64,000 bases of DNA from Thalassotalea mangrovi (GCF_005116735.1 NZ_SWDB01000011.1:1-64000), one strand, 5' to 3'. Numbered from the stretch's first letter, positions 1 through 9,956 are shown. Translations and numbers: made by a program. The notes: generated by a model from the sequence alone, not told the origin.

Positions 1-2
1 CC

Positions 3-248
3 ATACTGATACTGCTGACAACATTAACCCACTGGTTGTTGATGATACTTGGTTCAGTTGCGATAAATGCCAACAAACATCGGCAATATCAGGCAAATAC
101 GACCAAAAGTCACAACGTATTATCGTTACCGTTCATTGGACAACGAGTCGCCCAGGACAGGCTGTTTAGGATAACGGTAAAAGATACAATGAATGCAATA
201 AAAACGCTTCAAAACCAGAGCGAAGGACTCGGCTATGAAGCGTTATAA
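3..248 (+). CDS. C-terminal part of a probable IS4-family transposase (partial, runs in from the left edge)
   Basis: The frame is open from the first bases to the stop at 246-248, so only the last ~81 residues are visible. A hydrophobic segment precedes a stretch reading HRQYQANT and then HNVLSLPFIGQR. The 'QANT...vLS...G' pattern after a hydrophobic helix resembles the C-terminus of IS4-type DDE transposases. The stop is followed by GTGGGGATCC and CTGACCCC (251-278), a possible right terminal repeat, and queE ends only ~45 bases further on. The family call rests on remembered pattern, not a search. Whether the element is intact cannot be judged from this window. Confidence 0.5.
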   Translation: MLILLTTLTHWLLMILGSVAINANKHRQYQANTTKSHNVLSLPFIGQRVAQDRLFRITVKDTMNAIKTLQNQSEGLGYEAL

Positions 249-292
249 ATTTGTGGGGATCCTACAGACTCTGACCCCTTGATTTTACATGC

Positions 293-967
293 TTATTCAA
301 TGCCAATATATTTATGAACCTGAATCGACAGGCGCCAGTTGTTAGCAATACACGTGTCGATAGCCAATTTAGTGGCTCGGTCTTTTTGGCTGATAGGCTG
401 CAAATATACCGGCGTGTCGGTTATTTGATGTTCCTGAAGTAATGCTTTTAAATCATCAATGTGCTGTTCGGTTGCTACTGGGTGCTTGATTTCATCGGCA
501 CGATGCATGGCAGAACTCAGTACTTTGTAGCCGCCGCGCATATTCACTTTTGGTGATACCGTCACCCAACAATCTGGGCTCACCAGCACTTCGAAAGTGC
601 CTGACGTTTCCACCTGGGTTGAATAGCCATTTTCTTCCAGTACCAGGCACAATGGCTCAAGATCAACCATGCAGGGTTCTCCTCCGGTCAACACGATGTG
701 CTTCGCCTGCCAGCCATTGTCATTAATGGTTTGCAGGATATCGGCGATACTGACATCGGCCCACTCATCGGTCTCAGCGGATTTTGCCAACATGACTGCA
801 GTACCAACTTCGCGCTCCGGATCGATTTCCCAGGTATGCTTGGTATCGCACCACGAGCAACCAACTGGACACCCTTGCAGACGAATAAAAATAGAGGGTT
901 GTCCGGTGAATGACCCTTCCCCCTGAATGGTCTCGAACATTTCGTTAATTTTGTACTGGCTCATCAT
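293..967 (-). CDS. queE: 7-carboxy-7-deazaguanine synthase QueE (radical SAM)
   Basis: QueE converts 6-carboxy-tetrahydropterin to 7-carboxy-7-deazaguanine in the preQ0/queuosine pathway, using SAM and a 4Fe-4S cluster. The protein has 224 residues, typical for the family. The cluster motif CxxxCxxC is seen as C33, C37 and C40 in the stretch LQGCPVGCSWCDTKHTW. A glycine-rich LTGGEP motif, also typical of the family, lies near residue 95. Two adjacent ATG codons begin the frame and AAGAAG lies just upstream, so the exact start is uncertain by one codon. It is divergent from queC, the next step in the pathway, with a 75-base shared promoter region. Confidence 0.95.
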   Translation of the reverse strand: MMSQYKINEMFETIQGEGSFTGQPSIFIRLQGCPVGCSWCDTKHTWEIDPEREVGTAVMLAKSAETDEWADVSIADILQTINDNGWQAKHIVLTGGEPCMVDLEPLCLVLEENGYSTQVETSGTFEVLVSPDCWVTVSPKVNMRGGYKVLSSAMHRADEIKHPVATEQHIDDLKALLQEHQITDTPVYLQPISQKDRATKLAIDTCIANNWRLSIQVHKYIGIE

Positions 968-1042
968 AAATCTTCTTTAGCGATACAAGATTATCAAGTA
1001 AAATTAAGGCTATTTGGTATTATACCCCAAGCAAGTTAATAA

Positions 1043-1711
1043 ATGGCTGAAAATATGACAGAAAAAGTTGTGGTAATTTATTCCGGTGGCATGGATTCAT
1101 TCACCGTCCTGAATCGCGCGGTTCGGGATAACAAAGAAGTATTTGCCCTTTCGTTTGACTATGGTCAGCGTCATGTAAAAGAACTGGAATACGCCGCAAA
1201 CGTTTGTCGCGAATTAGGAATTGAACACAAAGTGATTGATATCACCAGCATCAATCAACTGCTAGCGGGATCGTCGCTAACTGATGATATTGATATTCCT
1301 GAAGGTCACTACGAAGAACAGAGCATGAAGTCTACCGTGGTACCGAATCGCAATATGATTTTGCTATCACTGGCAGTCGGATATGCGGTTTCTAAAGGTG
1401 CCGGACAAGTCTACTACGGCGCTCATTCAGGCGATCATGCCATTTACCCGGACTGTCGCCCAGAATTCGTATTAAAGATGAACGAAGTGTGCAAAATTGC
1501 TAATTATGAGCCGGTGGAAATTTACTCTCCATACCTGACGGTATCTAAAATCGATATTCTCACCGATGGTTTGCAAATGGGACTGGATTATTCTAAAACC
1601 TGGACCTGTTATAACGGCCGAGAAAAAGCCTGCGGCAAGTGTGGTGCCTGTCAGGAGCGCTTAGAAGCCTTCGAAAAGAATGACGCGACGGATCCTCTCG
1701 AGTACGAATAA
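1043..1711 (+). CDS. queC: 7-cyano-7-deazaguanine synthase QueC
   Basis: QueC is an ATP-dependent ligase that turns 7-carboxy-7-deazaguanine into preQ0, following QueE. The PP-loop SGGMDS is at residues 14-19. A C-terminal zinc-binding cysteine group, [16 protein letters not shown], is complete. The length (222 residues) and the segment [13 protein letters not shown] fit the family. An internal ATG at 1055 gives a protein starting MTEKVV, which looks like the usual QueC N-terminus and may be the true start; neither start has a strong Shine-Dalgarno sequence. No preQ1 riboswitch could be recognised in the 75-base divergent region. Confidence 0.95.
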   Translation: MAENMTEKVVVIYSGGMDSFTVLNRAVRDNKEVFALSFDYGQRHVKELEYAANVCRELGIEHKVIDITSINQLLAGSSLTDDIDIPEGHYEEQSMKSTVVPNRNMILLSLAVGYAVSKGAGQVYYGAHSGDHAIYPDCRPEFVLKMNEVCKIANYEPVEIYSPYLTVSKIDILTDGLQMGLDYSKTWTCYNGREKACGKCGACQERLEAFEKNDATDPLEYE

Positions 1712-1729
1712 GAGCATCCCAAGTGTAAG

Positions 1730-1762
1730 GTGGAAGGTGGAAACATTAAGGCCACCTTCTAC
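1730..1762 (+). terminator. Hairpin after queC (probable terminator)
   Basis: GTGGAAGGTGG pairs with CCACCTTCTAC across an 11-base loop (11 pairs, one G-T). It is followed by a loosely T-rich stretch. It lies 19 bases after queC and 33 bases beyond the stop of the convergent gene at 1795, so it could serve both. Confidence 0.55.
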
Positions 1763-1794
1763 CCTCTTAATTTCTTCAGTTTCTAAGAATAGGT

Positions 1795-2403
1795 TTAGCG
1801 TTTAGCATCCAGAGCCTGCTGAATTTGATCCAACTCTTCAGGGCTCAACTCTGCTTTTTCCAGCAAGTGCACAATGGCTTTGGCAGCCCCACCCTCGCCA
1901 TTGGCAGAAATAAAGACCGGGTGGCCGGCATCACCATCGGCGTGAACCATTTTTTTGATGATTTTAATGTCGTTATTTTCACCTCCAGTTTCACTGATGG
2001 TATCCACCACAATCACTTTTTTAACGCCCTCATCCTCGGAGCTCCATTCAAATGTATTTTCATTATGATCGCCTTTCAGGTGCAGAACGTGAGCATTAGC
2101 ATCCCCAATAACAGCAACATTGCCCAAAGCTTTCATCACCATATTTCGTGTTTCTTCCGGTAAATTTGCCAATTCCTGTTCTAACACGGCTTTATCCTTT
2201 AACGCCTCGTCACTCAGCGTTAAGCTTGTAGTATTGCCATTTTCGGTCACTGTGACATTCGCATCACCACTGCCTTCCTTGATGATTTCAATTTCCTGTT
2301 CAACATCTTTGCTCTGAGCAGATACCATCAAAGGTGCCGCGGCGAAAGCAATTAAACCACCGCACACGACACTGGATAAAAGGTTTTGTTTCATAACGTT
2401 CAT
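1795..2403 (-). CDS. Acidic exported protein of unknown function
   Basis: The start at 2403 is chosen because GGAG sits six bases upstream; a second ATG follows at 2394. The N-terminus MKQNLLSSVVCGGLIAFAAA followed by a VSAQ cleavage-like site is a Sec signal peptide. The mature part (~170 residues) is strongly acidic, with a block rich in Glu, Asp, Val and Ile and a helical tail (ELSPEELDQIQQAL). No catalytic motif or known domain was recognised. It is divergent from the sensor kinase at 2830, so it may be a target or partner of that system, but this is inference from position only. The reading frame stays open for 109 further codons upstream (to 2730) without a usable start. Confidence 0.75.
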   Translation of the reverse strand: MNVMKQNLLSSVVCGGLIAFAAAPLMVSAQSKDVEQEIEIIKEGSGDANVTVTENGNTTSLTLSDEALKDKAVLEQELANLPEETRNMVMKALGNVAVIGDANAHVLHLKGDHNENTFEWSSEDEGVKKVIVVDTISETGGENNDIKIIKKMVHADGDAGHPVFISANGEGGAAKAIVHLLEKAELSPEELDQIQQALDAKR

Positions 2404-2829
2404 TGTTAACTCCATATTTTTTATCGATTTAGCATACCGACAACGTCTCAGGTTGCCAACATTAGTTTTAATGAGGAATTTTCCCCGCAAATCATTTACA
2501 GCAATTTCAGCGCCAACATTAATAAATTGCTTTGCGATTTCATTTGTCGAGTCGTTCAAGCGCGTCAAACTAAGCTCTGACGCTAATTGAGCCAAGTCGG
2601 CAAAAATCCACACTGATGAATTATTTCTCAGCAAACAGACCAACCAATTGTCACGATTGCCGATATCGGTAATGCAATATCCCGATATCAGGAATTTTTC
2701 ATCTACTGTTGCAGCCCTCCTTTCCTTCAATCTAGTAACTCATTGTTTTAATTATTAATTAAATCACTTTCTGAGCTGGCATCATCGTTGTAAGATAATA
2801 ATGAGTCAAGGATCACAACACTAAGAGCT
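2404..2829. other. Intergenic region with an open but unstarted reading frame
   Basis: This stretch lies between the acidic exported protein and the histidine kinase. On the minus strand it is open throughout 2404-2730 in frame with the downstream gene and reads like globular protein (for example VWIFADLAQLASELSL). The only start is a TTG at 2730. A perfect AGGAGG (2716-2721, minus strand) lies inside it but has no ATG, GTG or TTG at a useful distance. It could hold the control region of both divergent genes, or an eroded gene. Confidence 0.4.
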
Positions 2830-4329
2830 ATGTCGATTAGAACCTATTTATTCCTGCTTATTGGCGCCTTAATTGCGTTACTGACCAGCAGTCAGCTTTT
2901 CCTCGTGGATTATCTGCAAAAGCAATTTGCCCAGCAGGTTGACAGCAAAGCCAGAGTGATCAGCGAAAAAGTGATTAAGCTCGCAGCGGAACAGGTAGCG
3001 GATGAAACCTTTGAGTTTAAAACCGAAGCCGGAGACACTAAGTCATACAAATATGTAATTCGTGATCAGGCAAGGCACCTCGACGGCAAAGACAGTCATG
3101 TTAATAACAACACAAACGACATCAATGAATTTATTGTGGTTAAACCTGAATCTGCAGATAACATCTCATCTGGCGATTCCATCGTCGAAGTGGATATAGA
3201 GAAACTACCTGGAGTACCAGGGGCAAACACCTTAAAAATAGTCAGTAACCAAGAAGTAAAAACGCTTCTCCTGGATGAACTTAAAACCATAACGGAGCGA
3301 TTGCACCAACAACCGGATATCGAATATCAGGAGCTGCACAGCATCGACTGGACCGACTCAGGTATCGCTCATGTGGCTACCAGTACACGTGGTTTTTCAT
3401 TCTCGCGCGACAACAACAATAGCCTGGTTAAACAGATAATTTATGCGCTGATTTTTAGCAGCCTTGCAGCTTTAATTTTCGCTTACTGGCTCAGTCATAA
3501 ATTCAGTAAGCCTTTAAAGGCCTTAAGCAAAGGCTTCTCACAGATTGCAACAGGTGATTATTGCCATCAGGTCGAAGAGCAAGGCGTTTTTGAACTTAGA
3601 CAAACTATCCGCCACTTTAATGATACCCAGGCCAAACTCGAGCAACTGTCAATTAACGAACAACATTATCAGCAGAACAAGCAGTTAGCAGAGCTTGGCG
3701 AAGTCAGTAAAGGCTTAGCTCATGCACTTCGTAATCCCATACACACCATAGGCCTGGCGCTCGAGCAATTAAAAGCCAGCAATGCACAGGAGCGTGAAGC
3801 CGTCACATTAACCATCGAAAATAAAATCCGTCATATCAATCGTACCATTAATGCCATGCTGCAACTTACCAGCCAGCAGTTGCAGGACCCGGACACGGTA
3901 CCTGTTGGCGCCGTTGTACAGGATATTATTCTGGAATACAAAGCTGCGGATACAAAAAATTTAAAAATTAAACTTCAGGATAAAGAATCGCTCACATTGC
4001 TGGCCAATGAATCCGAGTTACGGGCAATTTTGCATACGGTAATTATCAATGCCTGTGACGCCAGCGAAGCGAAACAAACCATCGATGTCAGGATCTTACC
4101 CGCTGATGATTCGCAGGTGATAATTGAGGTCGAAGATCAAGGCGGTGGTATGGAAAAAAATATCGAGAAAGATTTATTCAAACCACATACGACTGACAAG
4201 GCAGAGGGGGCTGGTATGGGATTATACATTGCCCAGCGCCTGGTTAAACTCCACTATCAGGGCGACTTAACGTTAGAGAATACCGAATGCGGATGCCGGG
4301 CAACCATTACCCTGTTTCCAAGAGGCTAA
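2830..4329 (+). CDS. Membrane sensor histidine kinase
   Basis: This is the sensor partner of the sigma54 regulator that follows. There is an N-terminal transmembrane helix (residues ~4-24), a periplasmic domain of about 170 residues, a second helix (~202-220) and a HAMP-like linker. The dimerisation/phosphoacceptor box GLAHALRNPIHTIG places the phosphorylated histidine at His298. An ATPase domain follows, with N-box IINACDASEA, G1 DQGGGM and G2 GAGMGLYIA. The architecture resembles NtrB/ZraS-type kinases. The stop is one base before the regulator's ATG, so the pair is translated together. The signal sensed is unknown; the periplasmic domain was not recognised. Confidence 0.9.
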   Translation: MSIRTYLFLLIGALIALLTSSQLFLVDYLQKQFAQQVDSKARVISEKVIKLAAEQVADETFEFKTEAGDTKSYKYVIRDQARHLDGKDSHVNNNTNDINEFIVVKPESADNISSGDSIVEVDIEKLPGVPGANTLKIVSNQEVKTLLLDELKTITERLHQQPDIEYQELHSIDWTDSGIAHVATSTRGFSFSRDNNNSLVKQIIYALIFSSLAALIFAYWLSHKFSKPLKALSKGFSQIATGDYCHQVEEQGVFELRQTIRHFNDTQAKLEQLSINEQHYQQNKQLAELGEVSKGLAHALRNPIHTIGLALEQLKASNAQEREAVTLTIENKIRHINRTINAMLQLTSQQLQDPDTVPVGAVVQDIILEYKAADTKNLKIKLQDKESLTLLANESELRAILHTVIINACDASEAKQTIDVRILPADDSQVIIEVEDQGGGMEKNIEKDLFKPHTTDKAEGAGMGLYIAQRLVKLHYQGDLTLENTECGCRATITLFPRG

Positions 4330-4330
4330 T

Positions 4331-5710
4331 ATGGCAGAAATAAAACCAATACAAATTCTGGTAGTTGAAGATGAAGCTGAGCAACGGGATTTGATCTGTG
4401 GCTTGCTCAAAGCGTCAAATTTTCAGGTAATTTCCGCTGATTGTGTTGAGCAGGCCATTGTGCTACTCAAACAACATCCGGTCGACCTGGTGTTTTCTGA
4501 CTGGAAACTCGGTAATCTGTCAGGCATTGACCTGCTGAATTTTATCCGCAGTGAACAACAACCGCAGATCGACAAGGATATGGCAGTCATTATTGCCACC
4601 GCCCACGGTACCATCAGTCATGCCGTTGAAGCCATGCAACGCGGCGCTGATGATTATCTGGCTAAGCCTTTTCAACGTCAGGAATTGCTGTTAACCCTAG
4701 ATAAAGCGTTAAAAGCCAGGGATCTGAGACAACAAAACCAGTTACTTAGCGAACAGTTAAGTGAACGAAGCCAGCTAGTTGATTTGGTTGGTCAGGCACC
4801 ATGCATGCAAACCGTATACAACCGAATCGCTCAAGTGAGCGCAACCGATGCGACGATTCTGATTCTCGGTGAAAGCGGCACTGGTAAGGAACTCGCCGCC
4901 CGTGCCTTGCATCATAACTCGCAACGGGTTAACCAAAACTTTGTCGCGATTAATTGTGGAGCTATTCCTGAATCCCTGGCTGAAGCCGAATTATTCGGTG
5001 CAATGAAAGGCGCCTACACTGGCGCCAATCAGGATAAAATAGGCAAACTGGAAGCTGCTAATCATGGTACCTTGTTTCTTGATGAAATTGCCGAACTATC
5101 CGCTCCTCTACAGGTAAAGGTATTAAGGTTTTTACAGGAAGGAACGATACAACGTTTAGGCAGCCATGAAGAAAAAAGCCTGGATGTTCGTGTTATCGCT
5201 GCGACTCATAAAAATCTCGAGGCAATGGTAGCCAGAGGAGAATTTCGCGAGGATTTATTTTATCGCCTCAATATTATTCCCATTGAAATGCCGGCTTTAC
5301 GGCAACGACAGCAAGACATTCCCTTTTTGTGCGAACACTTTTTAAAATTGCACAGTAAACGCCATCAACGTCAACCCATGGCACTTTCTGAACAAGCCCT
5401 GCGGACCTTGCTCGACTACCACTGGCCGGGTAATGTCCGGGAATTGTCTAATCGCATTGAGCGTTTAGTATTGCTCAATGATGAACAGGAACTTCTGCTA
5501 AATACCCAGTCCCCAATAAGCGATAACAACAATGAGTTACCCGCTGTGGAATGGCCGGAGCAGGGTTTTTCCTGGGAGACATTTGAGCGGCATGCACTGG
5601 CTCAGAGCCTGCAGCGACATCAGGGAAATCGCACCAAAGCGGCAAAATACCTGCAGTTGCCGTACAAAGCATTCCTGTACCGACTGGAAAAATATGATTT
5701 AAATAAATAA
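4331..5710 (+). CDS. Sigma54-dependent response regulator (NtrC/ZraR type)
   Basis: A receiver domain has its phosphoacceptor at Asp57 (VFSDWKLG). An AAA+ domain has Walker A GESGTGK at 180-186 and Walker B TLFLDEIAEL. A Fis-type helix-turn-helix ends the protein (GNRTKAAKYLQLPYKAFLYR). The sigma54-contacting loop reads GAYTGA (227-232) instead of GAFTGA, a conservative change that should still bind sigma54. It should activate sigma54 promoters when phosphorylated by the adjacent kinase. Targets are not evident; no clear -24/-12 promoter was recognised in the flanking intergenic DNA. Confidence 0.92.
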   Translation: MAEIKPIQILVVEDEAEQRDLICGLLKASNFQVISADCVEQAIVLLKQHPVDLVFSDWKLGNLSGIDLLNFIRSEQQPQIDKDMAVIIATAHGTISHAVEAMQRGADDYLAKPFQRQELLLTLDKALKARDLRQQNQLLSEQLSERSQLVDLVGQAPCMQTVYNRIAQVSATDATILILGESGTGKELAARALHHNSQRVNQNFVAINCGAIPESLAEAELFGAMKGAYTGANQDKIGKLEAANHGTLFLDEIAELSAPLQVKVLRFLQEGTIQRLGSHEEKSLDVRVIAATHKNLEAMVARGEFREDLFYRLNIIPIEMPALRQRQQDIPFLCEHFLKLHSKRHQRQPMALSEQALRTLLDYHWPGNVRELSNRIERLVLLNDEQELLLNTQSPISDNNNELPAVEWPEQGFSWETFERHALAQSLQRHQGNRTKAAKYLQLPYKAFLYRLEKYDLNK

Positions 5711-5852
5711 GTTAAATTAAAGGTGCAATCGCCATCCATAAACTCATTGTCAATCTGGACGTAATTCCATTCAATTAATCCCTAATAAAGTAACCAGATA
5801 TTTGTTTTTCACCTAAAATTAAGAAATGGACGGAGGGTTTAGAGAGGTTGTT

Positions 5853-6059
5853 ATGGGTTCCCTTTGGCGTCATCAGGCTGAGCATTTGGCTCATATGATC
5901 ATCGAGAAAGATGAACTTAAAGCACATCTGTACCTGGAACAGCTGATGCTGTTTCCCGTCGACATCCAGGACAAAATCATTGAAGACATCTCCAAATTGC
6001 CTCGATGTAATAGCGAAGACGTCGCGGAAATCATCAGCTTTTATACGTCCCGCGTTTAG
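5853..6059 (+). CDS. Small conserved-looking protein of unknown function (68 aa)
   Basis: The start is set at 5853 because AGAGAGG lies five bases upstream, whereas an earlier in-frame ATG at 5826 has only a weak site. The product begins [20 protein letters not shown] and is predicted mostly helical and charged, without a signal peptide or membrane segment. It converges on uvrB and their ends overlap by four bases (6056-6059). No domain was recognised. The good ribosome site and well-formed soluble sequence argue that it is real. Confidence 0.65.
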   Translation: MGSLWRHQAEHLAHMIIEKDELKAHLYLEQLMLFPVDIQDKIIEDISKLPRCNSEDVAEIISFYTSRV

Positions 6060-8050
6060 CTGCGTAGTTGCATCTCTCTGAGTTTAGCGATTTCATCCCT
6101 AACGGCTGCTGCTTTTTCAAACTCCAGATTACGGGCGTGTTCGAACATCTCGTTCTCCAGTTCTGCCACCTTCGAATCAATTTCCGCAGTCGATAATATG
6201 GGTGTCTCGGCCTTAGGCTCTGCGACTTTTTGTCTGCCTTCAACCCCTGAGTCAACACCCATTACGTCGGTGATACGCTTTACCAGGCCTTTCGGAGTGA
6301 TATTGTGCTCTTCGTTATATGCCTGTTGCTTGGCACGACGGCGCTCAGTTTCATCAATAGCCCGCTTCATTGAACCAGTAATCTTATCGGCGTAAAGAAT
6401 CGCACGCCCATTAAGGTTACGTGCAGCGCGGCCGATGGTTTGTATCAGTGAACGATCAGAGCGCAAAAAACCTTCTTTATCGGCATCGAGGATAGCTACC
6501 AGAGAAACTTCCGGCATGTCCAGCCCCTCACGCAGTAAGTTGATGCCAATCAAGACATCAAATTTACCCAAACGCAGGTCACGGATAATTTCCATACGCT
6601 CTACGGTATCAACATCAGAATGCAGATAACGGGTTTTAACACCATGTTCGGACAGATACTCGGTTAAATCTTCAGCCATACGTTTGGTCAGCGTAGTTGC
6701 CAGGACCCGTTCGTTGACTTCGACTCGCTTACGAATTTCCGACAACAAATCATCTACCTGGGTATCAACGGGTCGCACTTCGATAGTTGGATCTAATAAG
6801 CCGGTAGGACGTACAACCTGCTCCGCGACTTCGCCGCCAGATTGTTCAAGTTCATATTGAGATGGCGTCGCCGACACGTAGATGGTTTGCGGTGCAAGGG
6901 CCGTAAATTCTTCGAATTTCATTGGCCGGTTGTCGAGCGCAGACGGTAAGCGAAAACCATATTCCACCAGGTTTTCTTTCCGTGATCGGTCACCTTTATA
7001 CATGGCTCCGAGTTGCGGCACGGTAACGTGGGATTCGTCGATAATCAGCAAACCGTCATCAGGAAGATAATCGAATAACGTCGGAGGTGCTTCGCCCGGT
7101 TCGCGCCCGGACAGATAGCGAGAATAATTTTCAATACCAGAGCAGTAACCAATTTCCGTCATCATTTCGATATCAAACTGGGTGCGCTGTACAATGCGTT
7201 GCTCTTCCACCAGGCGGTTATTGGCTTTTAACTGCTCTGCCCGCTCTTTTAATTCCACTTTGATTTTCTCGACTGCATCAAGAATGCGCTCTCGTGGCGT
7301 GGCATAGTGGGTTTTCGGATAGACGGTTACCCTGGGCAGGATCCGCTCAACTTGTCCGGTAAGTGGATCAAACTGACTGATACGCTCAACTTCCTCATCA
7401 AACAGTTCAACCCGCAGTGCAATTCGGTCTGATTCCGCCGGGAAAATATCAATAACATCACCGCGAACCCGATACGTTGCCCGTTGAAAGGCAACATCAT
7501 TGCGGGTGTATTGCAGTTCCGCTAGACGTCGCAGGATATCCCGTTGATTAATAATATCGCCCTGTCGTAAGTGCAACATCATTTTTAAATACGAGTCTGG
7601 ATCACCCAATCCATATATCGCAGAAACCGATGCAATAATGATGACGTCACGGCGTTCCATCAGAGCTTTAGTGGCTGACAGGCGCATTTGTTCAATATGA
7701 TCGTTTATCGAAGCATCTTTTTCGATGAACGTATCGGTCGTCGGTACGTAGGCTTCCGGTTGGTAGTAATCATAATAAGAAACAAAATACTCGACCGCAT
7801 TCTCCGGAAAAAACTCCTTCATTTCGCCATAAAGCTGCGCTGCCAGCGTCTTATTCGGAGCCAGAATCATGGTCGGACGATTCTGGGCCTCAATAACATT
7901 GGCAACGGTAAAGGTTTTCCCTGAGCCAGTGACACCGAGTAGTGTCTGGTGCGCCAGTCCGGCATCAAGACCATCCAGCAATTGGGCAATGGCAGTCGGT
8001 TGATCACCGCTTGGCGTATAGTCAGAAATAATTTTTAAATCTTTACTCAT
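6056..8050 (-). CDS. uvrB: Excinuclease ABC subunit UvrB
   Basis: UvrB is the damage-verifying helicase-like subunit of nucleotide excision repair and works with UvrA and UvrC. The 664 residues are full length. Walker A GVTGSGKT lies near residue 40. The damage-probing beta-hairpin region ([12 protein letters not shown]) follows, then helicase motifs DESH and QTIGRAARN. The C-terminal UVR domain ends the protein ([20 protein letters not shown]). Its ATG overlaps the TGA of the upstream MATE gene by one base (TGATG), so it has little room for a promoter of its own. No LexA box (CTGT-N8-ACAG) was found in the last ~250 bases of the MATE gene or upstream of it. Confidence 0.97.
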   Translation of the reverse strand: MSKDLKIISDYTPSGDQPTAIAQLLDGLDAGLAHQTLLGVTGSGKTFTVANVIEAQNRPTMILAPNKTLAAQLYGEMKEFFPENAVEYFVSYYDYYQPEAYVPTTDTFIEKDASINDHIEQMRLSATKALMERRDVIIIASVSAIYGLGDPDSYLKMMLHLRQGDIINQRDILRRLAELQYTRNDVAFQRATYRVRGDVIDIFPAESDRIALRVELFDEEVERISQFDPLTGQVERILPRVTVYPKTHYATPRERILDAVEKIKVELKERAEQLKANNRLVEEQRIVQRTQFDIEMMTEIGYCSGIENYSRYLSGREPGEAPPTLFDYLPDDGLLIIDESHVTVPQLGAMYKGDRSRKENLVEYGFRLPSALDNRPMKFEEFTALAPQTIYVSATPSQYELEQSGGEVAEQVVRPTGLLDPTIEVRPVDTQVDDLLSEIRKRVEVNERVLATTLTKRMAEDLTEYLSEHGVKTRYLHSDVDTVERMEIIRDLRLGKFDVLIGINLLREGLDMPEVSLVAILDADKEGFLRSDRSLIQTIGRAARNLNGRAILYADKITGSMKRAIDETERRRAKQQAYNEEHNITPKGLVKRITDVMGVDSGVEGRQKVAEPKAETPILSTAEIDSKVAELENEMFEHARNLEFEKAAAVRDEIAKLREMQLRS

Positions 8051-9426
8051 CAGGAAGGCTTGCTCTCAGTCATACACTCAGGTTCGATAAACTGCCTGGT
8101 AAATAAATGATACGACAGTAAAGCCATCAACAGATTGCCCAGCAATGCTCCGGCAAACAACCCCATCAGATCGAACATCAGACTGCCAAGATACGCAAGT
8201 GGTACGTAAAATACAAATAGTCGAATAATGCTCAATGCCAGAGCCGCCATTGGTTTATGCAGCGCATTGAAGGACGAATTGGTCAGAATGATAATGCCCT
8301 GCAAACCATAACCAAGGGGCAGAATGTATATAAACAGTTTGATGATATCCGCCACAGTTTGTTCTTTTGCGAAGGCTGCCGCGATAAAAGGTGCTAGCAA
8401 CGCCATCAGCACGTATACACCAACCTGCCAGATTAGTACGAATTTAGTCGATGTTTTATAGGCCTCTTCCACTCTTTCCATCTTACCAGCGCCAAAATTC
8501 TGGCTGATGAACGGCGGCAAGGTCATTGATAATGCCAAAACTACGAGGCAGGCTATGGATTCAATTCTTGAGCCTACCCCAAAGGCGGCTACGGCCGCTT
8601 CACCATAAGACGCAACGATTGCTGTCATCACTGCAGCGGCAATCGGGGTTAGCATATTAGCCCCTGCCGCTGGTAAGCCAATATGGAGGATTTCCCTGGT
8701 ACACTTTTTCAATATAAGCAGTTGTGGCAGCTTAAGGTGAATCATCTGCCGGCGTACGCCTAATATATAGAGGATAACAATCAGGCCAAATGCCCAGGAA
8801 AACAGCGTCGCAATAGCTGCCCCTTTGATACCCATTGCAGGAATCGGCCCCAAACCAAAGATAAGAATCGGATCAAGAACCGCATTGATTAACCCTGCTC
8901 CCCCCATCACATAACTCGGTGTCACCGTATCACCGGAAGCACGCAGAATGGCATTACCGGTCATCGGCCCAATCAGGCCAATACTACCCAGGAACCATAA
9001 ATCCATATAGTCATGAATCAGGGGCAATAAACTCTGTTTCGCACCGAGCAGGGTAAAAATTTGTTCAGAAAACGCCAGCCCCAACATGGATACCAAGACG
9101 ACAATAATGGCGGTCATTATCATCGCTACCGTGGCACTGTCCCGGGCAGATTCAACATCCCCACGGCCCAGGGTTTTAGCAATGACAGCAGAGGTCCCGA
9201 TCCCCAGGCCAATGGCTAAACTAATCACCGTAAAGGTTATCGGAAAGGTAAAACTGATTGCCGCCAGGGGTTGTGTTCCTAACAAACCGACGAAGAACGT
9301 GTCCACCAGGTTAAAAGTCATCAGCAATACCATGCCCATAATCATCGGGATGGTCATATTTTTCAGGGTAAGACTCACTGGTTCGTTGAGTAGATCCTGT
9401 TTTTTCTTGCTTTTCGTTAGCGTCAT
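8050..9426 (-). CDS. MATE-family multidrug/organic cation efflux transporter
   Basis: About twelve hydrophobic helices are seen over 458 residues, in the two-fold MATE pattern. The motif [20 protein letters not shown] near the N-terminus and the matching region in the second half are typical. MATE proteins export cationic drugs or metabolites using a Na+ or H+ gradient; the substrate cannot be read here. The frame is open to an ATG at 9498, but the start at 9426 ([13 protein letters not shown]) gives the usual family N-terminus, so it is preferred. The stop overlaps the uvrB start by one base, which suggests co-transcription. Confidence 0.9.
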   Translation of the reverse strand: MTLTKSKKKQDLLNEPVSLTLKNMTIPMIMGMVLLMTFNLVDTFFVGLLGTQPLAAISFTFPITFTVISLAIGLGIGTSAVIAKTLGRGDVESARDSATVAMIMTAIIVVLVSMLGLAFSEQIFTLLGAKQSLLPLIHDYMDLWFLGSIGLIGPMTGNAILRASGDTVTPSYVMGGAGLINAVLDPILIFGLGPIPAMGIKGAAIATLFSWAFGLIVILYILGVRRQMIHLKLPQLLILKKCTREILHIGLPAAGANMLTPIAAAVMTAIVASYGEAAVAAFGVGSRIESIACLVVLALSMTLPPFISQNFGAGKMERVEEAYKTSTKFVLIWQVGVYVLMALLAPFIAAAFAKEQTVADIIKLFIYILPLGYGLQGIIILTNSSFNALHKPMAALALSIIRLFVFYVPLAYLGSLMFDLMGLFAGALLGNLLMALLSYHLFTRQFIEPECMTESKPS

Positions 9427-9652
9427 TAACTGGCGGATTTTATATAGAAATGAAAGGAGCGTATTGTAAAAGATAGACTTAAATGTTGCCAGCGACATTT
9501 AATCATGAGCCTTGATTGGCACCGTTGACTTGCCGATTAAACGATTGGCATAACTTCTGGTGATTATATGAGCCACCTTGTTTATTTGTAATGCGATTTG
9601 TTCGCAAAATCAGCAAACAATTCAACATTTAAATTTATTATCATTTTTATTG

Positions 9653-9679
9653 TTGACAGGTAAGTTTCAGATAGATAAT
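9653..9679 (+). promoter_or_regulatory. Promoter of the tRNA-Asn cluster
   Basis: A perfect -35 hexamer TTGACA (9653-9658) is followed by GATAAT (9674-9679) or, with the more usual 17-base spacing, TAATAT. A GC-rich stretch (CCGCCCCG, then GCGAGACGCG) follows, as expected for the discriminator of a stringently controlled stable-RNA promoter. The first tRNA begins 35 bases later. Confidence 0.7.
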
Positions 9680-9714
9680 ATTCCGCCCCGTTAGCGAGAC
9701 GCGAACAATGTAAT

Positions 9715-9791
9715 TCCCCTGTAGCTCAGTTGGTTAGAGCGGTGGACTGTTAATCCATGTGTCGTCTGTTCAAATCAGACCAGGGGAGCCA
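9715..9791 (+). tRNA. tRNA-Asn(GTT), copy 1
   Basis: A complete 77-nt cloverleaf. Acceptor stem TCCCCTG pairs with CAGGGGA, followed by GCCA, so the CCA end is encoded. The anticodon arm GGACTGTTAATCC carries GTT. It is identical to the next two copies and is transcribed from the promoter at 9653. Confidence 0.97.
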
Positions 9792-9841
9792 AATTTATAA
9801 TTCAATGGCTTCTAGTTAAGCGGTTGATAACAAAGTATTAT

Positions 9842-9918
9842 TCCCCTGTAGCTCAGTTGGTTAGAGCGGTGGACTGTTAATCCATGTGTCGTCTGTTCAA
9901 ATCAGACCAGGGGAGCCA
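9842..9918 (+). tRNA. tRNA-Asn(GTT), copy 2
   Basis: Base-for-base identical to copy 1 over all 77 nt, with CCA encoded and anticodon GTT. The 50-base spacer from copy 1 is AT-rich and unrelated to the next spacer, except for a short TAATTCCCC-like run at the tRNA start. Confidence 0.97.
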
Positions 9919-9956
9919 CTTTCGCAAGTAGTACGCTACTGCAGACAATTTGTAAT

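Noticed and set aside
968-1042. PreQ1 riboswitch before queC
   Set aside because: The 75-base divergent region lacks a recognisable preQ1 aptamer (stem plus A-rich tail); both genes make preQ0 rather than use it.
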